Shown here one piece after another: positions 58,523 to 64,000 of a stretch of DNA of 64,000 nt (its first letter is position 1; every line of letters starts with the position of its first letter). A program made the translations under genes and the position numbers. This DNA comes from Calycina herbarum. Taxonomy: Eukaryota > Ascomycota > Leotiomycetes > Helotiales > Pezizellaceae. The stretch is taken from contig LLEY01000042.1 in assembly GCA_001414485.1 (NCBI GenBank), positions 310,001-374,000 of the forward strand, given 5' to 3'. Below the pieces are notes generated by a model. The model was not told the DNA's origin and searched no databases. It was given only the letters and a program-made list of their open reading frames with translations.

Positions 58523-60011
58523 TATGGTGCTGCTTATTTTATTTGTAAGACTGTGAGATTCAATTGGGGTGGAAGTTCAAGAGGTCCTGGCTCCGCGAAA
58601 AAGATACCCGCTTAGTTTGGCCTAGCGCCGTGATGTTACGGCCTTACATCTGAGGCCCAGAAGAAACTCACTTATTAGGGTATATTTTACTCAGAACTGA
58701 CCAATCGTATTAATACTTTGGAATTGCAGACGGTGAGTCCTGTAATTTCAATTATTACATTATCTTGTTTGAAAATATTTAGAGTAATCAAGTTACTACA
58801 ATGAAGTTTTGAGATTTTTAAAAGTAGAAAGTAATCCGTACTTTTCTAAATTGCGTTTGCTTAAGATTATTATCTGAGACAGTTTGGAATAATCAATTTA
58901 CTCGAACAATGTCTGGAGATTACTAAAATTTTAGAGTTTTAGGTACTTATCTAGTAAAGTAGATTTAAGTTCTTCATTCTTTGGATATTTTCGGGATATA
59001 CTTATCTGAGAAAGATGAGATGATTCTTCTAGGGTATAGAAGAGATGGTTGTTTTGAGCAGTAGTCGTACTGGCCGTTCAAGGTTGGTTATTTTGATAAA
59101 AGGGTTTTATTCATATAGGACCAGGTCTGTAAATGTTAGCAAAAAGAGTGTAGAGAATAGAACTTACATTATATAGTTATTAGAGTTTAAAGTCTGTAAA
59201 AGGTTAGCGAAGGGGGGCACAAAGAGGAAAACTCACCTCGTAGGTAATTATCAGAGCTCATATAATTAGAATGTCTTGTTATTTTAAGATGTGAGTATTT
59301 CAATCGTCAGAAAGAATCTAGAAAATGTTAGCAAGGGAAGGCGGAGAAGAGAACTTACCGTACAAGTACTCATTAGTAACCATAGAACTGGTATTGCACT
59401 TTCAAGATGAAAATATTTCAATCTTACGTCTATTAAATGTTAGTAGAGGAGAGAAGAGAACTTACTGTGTGCTTCCTGTGTAGGTACTTATTAGTGCTCG
59501 GAGATTTCATCCATGCATGATAAAGTCAAGATGACATTATTTCAGTCGAAAGTCTACATGCAAAGTATTTTTGACTAAAACCGAGATCTGTTAAATGTTA
59601 GCGAAGTGGGGTGCGAAAGAGAACTTACTAAGTTGTCACATATGGTTTTCAGTCAGAGTTAAATGAAATTATCGTTGGAAACGGATTTTTTTAAAATTGA
59701 AATAGACCGAGGTCTGTTGAATGTTAGCAAATGGGGGTAAAGAAGAGAACTTACGTTCGTGGGTACTCGTTGAATTCATAGGGGTATCGCATAATCCCAA
59801 ATGCTTTAACGCCTTTCCAAAATCATAAATCCCAAAGTTTTGCCCACCCATATGATGGGGTCATGTGGAGTCATTGCAACCGAACTCCCTAAACTCCAAA
59901 AAATTAGCCATCCCAAGAGGAAGAAGAACTTACATAATCCATATGTCAATCCCATCTAGCTCACCACCCAAGAACCCTCATATAGGAGGGTATGTTCAAC
60001 CTTACTATTGT
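58523..60011. other. AT-rich island with an intron-like repeat array
   Basis: After the TAN1 promoter, about 58.7-59.95 kb is AT-rich with no translatable gene. The minus strand of 58.74-58.98 kb resembles sequence at 61.7-61.8 kb (shared ATAAGTACYTAAA core). The rest is the array listed separately. The open frame 59851-59669 (minus) runs through one array unit and has no family resemblance. Confidence 0.6.
59127..59933 (-). repeat. Degenerate array of seven spliceosomal-intron-like elements
   Basis: Read on the minus strand, intron-like elements lie at 59933-59889 (45 nt), 59754-59714 (41), 59628-59588 (41), 59465-59430 (36), 59358-59318 (41), 59236-59194 (43) and 59167-59127 (41). Most start GTAAGTTCTC (one GTGAGTTTTC), have a C/T-rich middle, then GCTAACATT or a close variant, and end with an AG acceptor. 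The spacers are 134, 85, 122, 71, 81 and 26 nt. They also share short motifs: CTAATAAGTACCTAC just before several donors, CTCGGT just after two acceptors, and GAAATATT/CATCTTGA inside. The spacers I translated contain stops in all frames, so a conventional protein gene is not supported. Confidence 0.8.
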
Positions 60012-60566
60012 TTAGATAGCAGGTTGACCATATCGCTCACGGTAAGGGTTCTCCCTTTGTTCAGGCCAAATCTCCCGCGGCTCGGGGTTGTCTCCAGTGT
60101 TGCCTCTCCACCACCGCTTGAACTTCCCCTTCACCATAGCGTAGATGATGAAGCAAAAGAGGAAACCACCGAAAAATAGACCAATGATCAACACTCCGAG
60201 GTTGATCTTTGAGCCTTTAGCATCAGGTGTCTGCGTCGAGGTTGAGGTTGGTGCTACCCAACTCGTGGGAGAAGGAGCCCAAGAAGTCCAGGACTTGCTT
60301 GAAACGGACTTTGTGGGGGATGGTGCCCATGAAGTCCAAGCCGGTTGTGACGTCCAGGTGTTCTGAGTCCAAGTGTTAACTGGTTCAGACCACCACTTGG
60401 TGTTCCCTTCTGCGGCGGAGAGGGAACCTTCTACATCGCTGATACGTACCAATGCTGTTGAAGCAGAAGAAGTTACCGAGGAAGTTAAACTCGTGGAGGA
60501 GCGAGAGATCGCTACACTCGTCGAATTGACGGGGAAGAGGGAAGTGCGGTTGGTTGGGATATACAT
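60012..60566 (-). CDS. Small single-pass membrane protein with Ser/Thr/Trp-rich extracellular part
   Basis: I do not recognise a named family. Single exon, 184 aa, from the ATG at 60566. Residues 1-115 are Ser/Thr-rich, as in O-mannosylated fungal wall proteins, and include two copies of WTSWAPSPT (about 77-85 and 93-101). A single hydrophobic helix lies at about 122-144 (LGVLIIGLFFGGFLFCFIIY), followed by a basic juxtamembrane stretch KGKFKRWWRG and a short Pro/Glu/Arg tail. No clear signal peptide is visible, so either the helix acts as a signal anchor or an upstream exon is missing. The layout resembles small wall-stress-sensor-like or Mid2-like proteins, but that is only analogy. The gene is flanked on both sides by AT-rich islands. 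Confidence 0.6.
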   Translation of the reverse strand: MYIPTNRTSLFPVNSTSVAISRSSTSLTSSVTSSASTALVRISDVEGSLSAAEGNTKWWSEPVNTWTQNTWTSQPAWTSWAPSPTKSVSSKSWTSWAPSPTSWVAPTSTSTQTPDAKGSKINLGVLIIGLFFGGFLFCFIIYAMVKGKFKRWWRGNTGDNPEPREIWPEQRENPYRERYGQPAI

Positions 60567-62569
60567 CTCTGTGGGAAGATCTGAAACTGGCTTACTGGTG
60601 GAGTGAGCAAGTGTCAGGGGTGAAAGGGATCACAAGTGAGTCGGATGAAGAGAGGAGAAGGTTGGGAGGTCGAGGGGTATTTATGTTTTTTAAAGGTGGG
60701 ATTAGGGGGGTTTTTTTTGGAATAGCTTATTGTTTTAGAACAAGGTTATTGTCAGAATAAAGACTTGTTTTTCGAATGCTTTATTTAGATGGAATATCAT
60801 TCGAGGAAGAAGGGGATTGTTGAGCTTGTTTAAGAGTTCGGCTTTATGTGTATTTGGGGACGAGTTGGGGAACAAAGGGATGCTTGTTGAGATTTGATTG
60901 TTAGGAATTAAGAAGAGGTCGTGGCGTTTGAGCTCTTTATATAGTAATTTTCCTCTTGTTGTGGTTGAAAGAGGAGGTGCTGCCTTTCAGAGTCCGGAGG
61001 GGGCTTGAACTAAGCGAGAGTTGAGTTCATCTCCAATTATTGTCTTTGTTTGAGGGAATATTTCGAGGGGTATCTGGAAAGTTGAATTACACAGTAATAT
61101 TTGTATGATGAGGCTCTTGGAACAGAAAGCAGTGGATTTCCGACTCAACCGAGACTCCAACGTACACCTAATTAAATGGCGTCAGGAAAGTAAGATGAGC
61201 CAGAAGACCAGAAAGGACATTCCGCATATAATCGGAAGATTAGGAATTATCACTTAACATATAAATTAACACTAGCAGGGATTACAAGTCATATTTACCG
61301 TTTCGCATCAATCGATATGGTTGATGTAGCATAGGAAGGGAGTTTGTTGTAGGGAGTTCGGAATTGGGAGGTACTTTCTCCATCTGGAAATCCTCTGTTT
61401 TCTTATTGTCAACGAAGAGGTCAGAGATGCTAGAGTAGTAGAACCCTTGCGTCCAATGAGAAGCCTTCTTAGTAACAACGAGAGGTTGATGTTACACATG
61501 AGTTGGAGCAGCCTCGTTCCAGGGTTGATATATCTGATACCTTTAGAACGTAAGATAGTAACGAAAAGTATTTAATAGGAAATTCTTTCCAAAGACTCAG
61601 CAAGTTTTCAATGGGGCGAGCTACATGGAAGCATATTTACTCTGCGAGTTGGTAGGCTTTATTCACCAATTAAAACATTGTCTGATTTTGTCTGGACATA
61701 CCCTAAATTTTCAATCTCTAAACTTTCTAGGATAAGTACTTAAACTCTATACTCTAAAGACGTTCTAGAGTTTACTTAAGTAATTTGATAGTTGAATTCA
61801 CTAGAACCAGTACTTAATACACAAAATAACAGGATTCGCTAATATCACAATTGGTGAATAAAGCGCAGACTTTGCTCGCGGGGGAATGAACTGCGAATGA
61901 GCTAGTACAAGAAAGGTGAAAAAGAAAAAAGTGGTGACAGTACTCTCGAATTTTGAGCCTGGCCTTTGCAAGTGTTTATAAGCTATGCAAGGTTCAAAGT
62001 TCTAGAATATATAATTCCCGTCTTTTCATACCACCACCCGGAAACAATGGTATATACCATGCTACCTAGATACCTATCTAATCGTAACCAACCTCCACTA
62101 CTCATCGCTTCCACCAACTTGACGTCCTTCCTTCCCCCTCATATGATATTTCCAATCCAGATGCAGCTACCTTCCAACACAACCCTTAGTCCGACACAAG
62201 AAAAATAAACAATACAAGACAGAAAAAGAATGTAATCAACACCATGAACACCGAATTACTCCCTCCCACTATGCCCCTTCCTTCCCTTCAAACATCCTTC
62301 GCATCAGCCATGACCTTCGCTGTGCTCATGTGCAACCCATCAAATCATCAAAAACCCAAAAAGTCCAGAGGATGCTAGACATTATCATGTTGCTATGCCC
62401 TCCCAGATCCGAGTTCGCAGTAGGGGGTATCATTATATAATGTCTTTTCTCAAAAAAAAAAAAAAAATGAATACCCATATCGCTCACCCATCGAATATGT
62501 CCCTTGTTGAGATGAGATGCTGATTTTATCATATTAAGAAATATTGTTCGTACTGAAATGAGATTTCTT
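60567..62569. other. 2-kb AT-rich intergenic island
   Basis: This should hold the promoter of the small membrane protein gene (60.6-61.1 kb) and the 3' UTR of the next minus-strand gene. 61.68-61.88 kb resembles, in inverted orientation, the segment at 58.88-58.98 kb. The piece at 61.85 kb (AATTGGTGAATAAAGCGCAG) also resembles 5.24 kb. There is no coding segment. An A run lies at 62452-62467. Confidence 0.5.
62452..62467. repeat. Poly-A tract
   Basis: A run of about 16 A in the presumed 3' flank of the membrane protein gene. It is simple sequence only. Confidence 0.85.
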
Positions 62570-64000
62570 TCACATGGCTTTCCCAACACCCCCTTTACTG
62601 CTCGTCGTACTCTTCAGAGAATTCGCCGAACTACCAGGTCCAAGATCTGGTCCTGGGTCGCCCCATTCACTGAGACTAGATACACCGCTGCTGTAGTTGC
62701 TTTCGTAGGTGCCGCTGGAGTTCACCCGTTGTTCCACGGGAGAGTTGACGCGTGGTTGTCCGTAGCCAGATGGTGGGTTTTGGTTAGCTGCGTTGGAGGT
62801 GTTGATGGGAGCGGGATAGAGATTCACACTACTATCACCACCCGAGAGACTCGGTGCTCTCGAATGACCAGATACAGCCGGACTCTCGAAATTCTGATTA
62901 TTCGTTCGACGCCACAGTTCTGGTCGCTCGAGGTCGAAGGGGTCGGATCGTCCTTTTCCTTTTCGGGCATTGCTTGAGAAGGCAGAGAAGACGGTGTCGC
63001 GGTAGCTATCGCGACTGGGGGCTACTGATGATGGGTAGCGGGATACGGGTCCTGAGGGAGCGAGGTTTTTGGCTCCGATTGAGGCACCGCGGGATCGTCG
63101 TACATCGGCGACGTAGGTATTTTGTTTTGAGACTGAGGGTTGAGGTTGGGTGATGGGGTCAGCGAAGGGATTGGAGCGGGAATCGTAAGCTGGTTTGGCT
63201 GGGTCCGCAAACGGATCTTGGAGGGATTTAAAGCTCAATCCTAGACTTCCAAGAGGGGGTAGGGAGGAACCGGATTCAACTCTTGTATTGTTTCGGCGGC
63301 GCTCGGCTTGTAGTTGGAGCTCGCGATCATCCATTCCTAGGAGTTGCGAAAAGTCCGGCGTGGGGTTGTTGAGTTGTGCTTGCTTTTCATTCGCAACTCG
63401 AGCTGCTGTAAATGGATCCTCTGGTTCAGATAACATTGGCATATGGAGCTTCTTGAATTTAGTCCACCATTCTGTAAATCGCTCCTTGACCCCAGGCTTC
63501 TCTCCAACCGCTGAGAAAACAGAATTGTTCCGGCTGTGTTGGGGAATTGGCCCGTCCAAAAATTGCGAGTTACCTCTGTTCAAGTTGACACTTGGACTAT
63601 CGCTTCTATCCCTCACTACCGTCTTTTTCAATTTCGCTCCCAATCCAACCAATCCCACCTGGAGACCGGCTGCTGTGGCCTTGAATTTATCTGCTCTAGA
63701 CCACTTCTCATCATTATCGTTATCGAACGTTGACATTGGTCCACCAGCTTTCTCGTCTCTATAAAATTCGGTCCGGGTTCCAGTTCCGAGAGGGGTGAGT
63801 AGAGATTGTCTCTTCTTTCGTCTTTTGATGCAGAAGAATATTAAAAATGCAAGACTTGCGATAAAGGCCATCGAGCCTAGAACACCACCCACAACCGGCC
63901 CCGCCGTCATCCGGGGACTCGACGCAATGCCTCCATCTGTTGATTCTTTGCTTGCCTCGGAGCTTGATGTTGATGAAGATAAATGAGCAGATGATGTTAA
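62570..64000 (-). CDS. Single-pass membrane protein with long cytosolic tail (5' end outside window)
   Basis: Partial gene, open to the right window edge; the stop is TGA at 62570. The visible part starts with a Ser/Thr-rich extracellular stretch (SSAHLSSSTSSSEASKEST), followed by one membrane helix (GPVVGGVLGSMAFIASLAFL, then IFFC) and a basic stop-transfer stretch KRRKKR. The cytosolic tail of about 410 residues is Ser/Pro/Asn-rich and disordered. It contains FTEWWTKFKKLHMPML, several DPFxDP-like motifs (DPFTAARVANE, DPFADPAKPAY, NPFADPITQ, DPFDLERPELW) and many S-P sites. NPF/DPF-type motifs often recruit endocytic adaptors. The layout suits fungal wall-sensor-like (Mid2/Wsc-type) proteins, but I cannot name it without the ectodomain. 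Confidence 0.7.
   Translation of the reverse strand, partial: LTSSAHLSSSTSSSEASKESTDGGIASSPRMTAGPVVGGVLGSMAFIASLAFLIFFCIKRRKKRQSLLTPLGTGTRTEFYRDEKAGGPMSTFDNDNDEKWSRADKFKATAAGLQVGLVGLGAKLKKTVVRDRSDSPSVNLNRGNSQFLDGPIPQHSRNNSVFSAVGEKPGVKERFTEWWTKFKKLHMPMLSEPEDPFTAARVANEKQAQLNNPTPDFSQLLGMDDRELQLQAERRRNNTRVESGSSLPPLGSLGLSFKSLQDPFADPAKPAYDSRSNPFADPITQPQPSVSKQNTYVADVRRSRGASIGAKNLAPSGPVSRYPSSVAPSRDSYRDTVFSAFSSNARKGKGRSDPFDLERPELWRRTNNQNFESPAVSGHSRAPSLSGGDSSVNLYPAPINTSNAANQNPPSGYGQPRVNSPVEQRVNSSGTYESNYSSGVSSLSEWGDPGPDLGPGSSANSLKSTTSSKGGVGKAM

Noticed and set aside
59669..59851. Possible small protein frame (MGGQNFGIYDFGKALKHLGL) within the array
   Set aside because: The frame reads through one intron-like element. 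When that element is spliced out, it stops after seven codons. I see no family resemblance.
59127..59933. CRISPR-like or simple minisatellite array
   Set aside because: Unit spacing is irregular (69-179 nt), the conserved parts match eukaryotic splice signals, and the genome is fungal. Neither label explains the pattern.

Overview
The window is nuclear DNA of a filamentous ascomycete (Pezizomycotina). Evidence: intron-bearing genes with short introns (mostly 45-75 nt), GTRWGT donors, CTAAC/CTGAC branch points and YAG acceptors; fungus-specific families (UsgS-like, Inp1, Ytp1, a CM1 spindle-pole protein); and tight gene clusters separated by AT-rich, gene-free islands that look like decayed repeats, as in genomes with repeat-induced point mutation. 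Placement in Leotiomycetes (Helotiales, Sclerotiniaceae-like) is my best guess, with low confidence.

Layout. 1-2968: end of a rhomboid protease (RBD2), then GPI transamidase subunit GAA1. 2969-9806: 6.8 kb AT-rich block without a credible gene. 9807-21912: proteasome lid RPN9, divergent complex I 40-kDa subunit, EFM5-type methyltransferase, SAGA deubiquitinase UBP8, divergent metallo-beta-lactamase (LACTB2-like), and Ytp1-like membrane protein. 22579-36080: formamidase, UsgS-like membrane protein, INP1, ASCC2/CUE3, ribosomal protein uS10, and an unrecognised Cys/His-containing protein. 36081-42679: gene-poor, with a 517-bp TA-flanked MITE. 42680-58522: metacaspase with a hairpin inside a long intron, a second AT-rich island, a CM1 coiled-coil spindle-pole protein, SGT1/ecdysoneless, an aminoglycoside-phosphotransferase-like protein, and tRNA acetylation factor TAN1. 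58523-64000: AT-rich islands around two single-pass membrane proteins; the second gene runs off the right edge.

The genes are mostly housekeeping (protein turnover, translation control, GPI anchoring, respiration, chromatin, peroxisome inheritance, microtubule organisation) and do not form a pathway cluster. Several pairs share short divergent promoters: RPN9/complex I, UBP8/MBL, UsgS/INP1, CUE3/uS10, spindle-pole/SGT1.

Most unusual signal: on the minus strand at 59127-59933, seven spliceosomal-intron-like elements (36-45 nt, four of them exactly 41 nt) recur in a degenerate array. Donor, pyrimidine tract, branch point and acceptor are conserved, while the intervening 'exons' are short, diverged and closed by stops in the frames tested. 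Related pieces occur in the other AT-rich islands. Also notable are a 5-nt micro-exon in formamidase plus three more of 12-14 nt, an inverted-repeat element between the INP1 and CUE3 3' ends, and the intronic hairpin in the metacaspase.

All exon models were assembled by eye. Each complete spliced model sums to a multiple of three.
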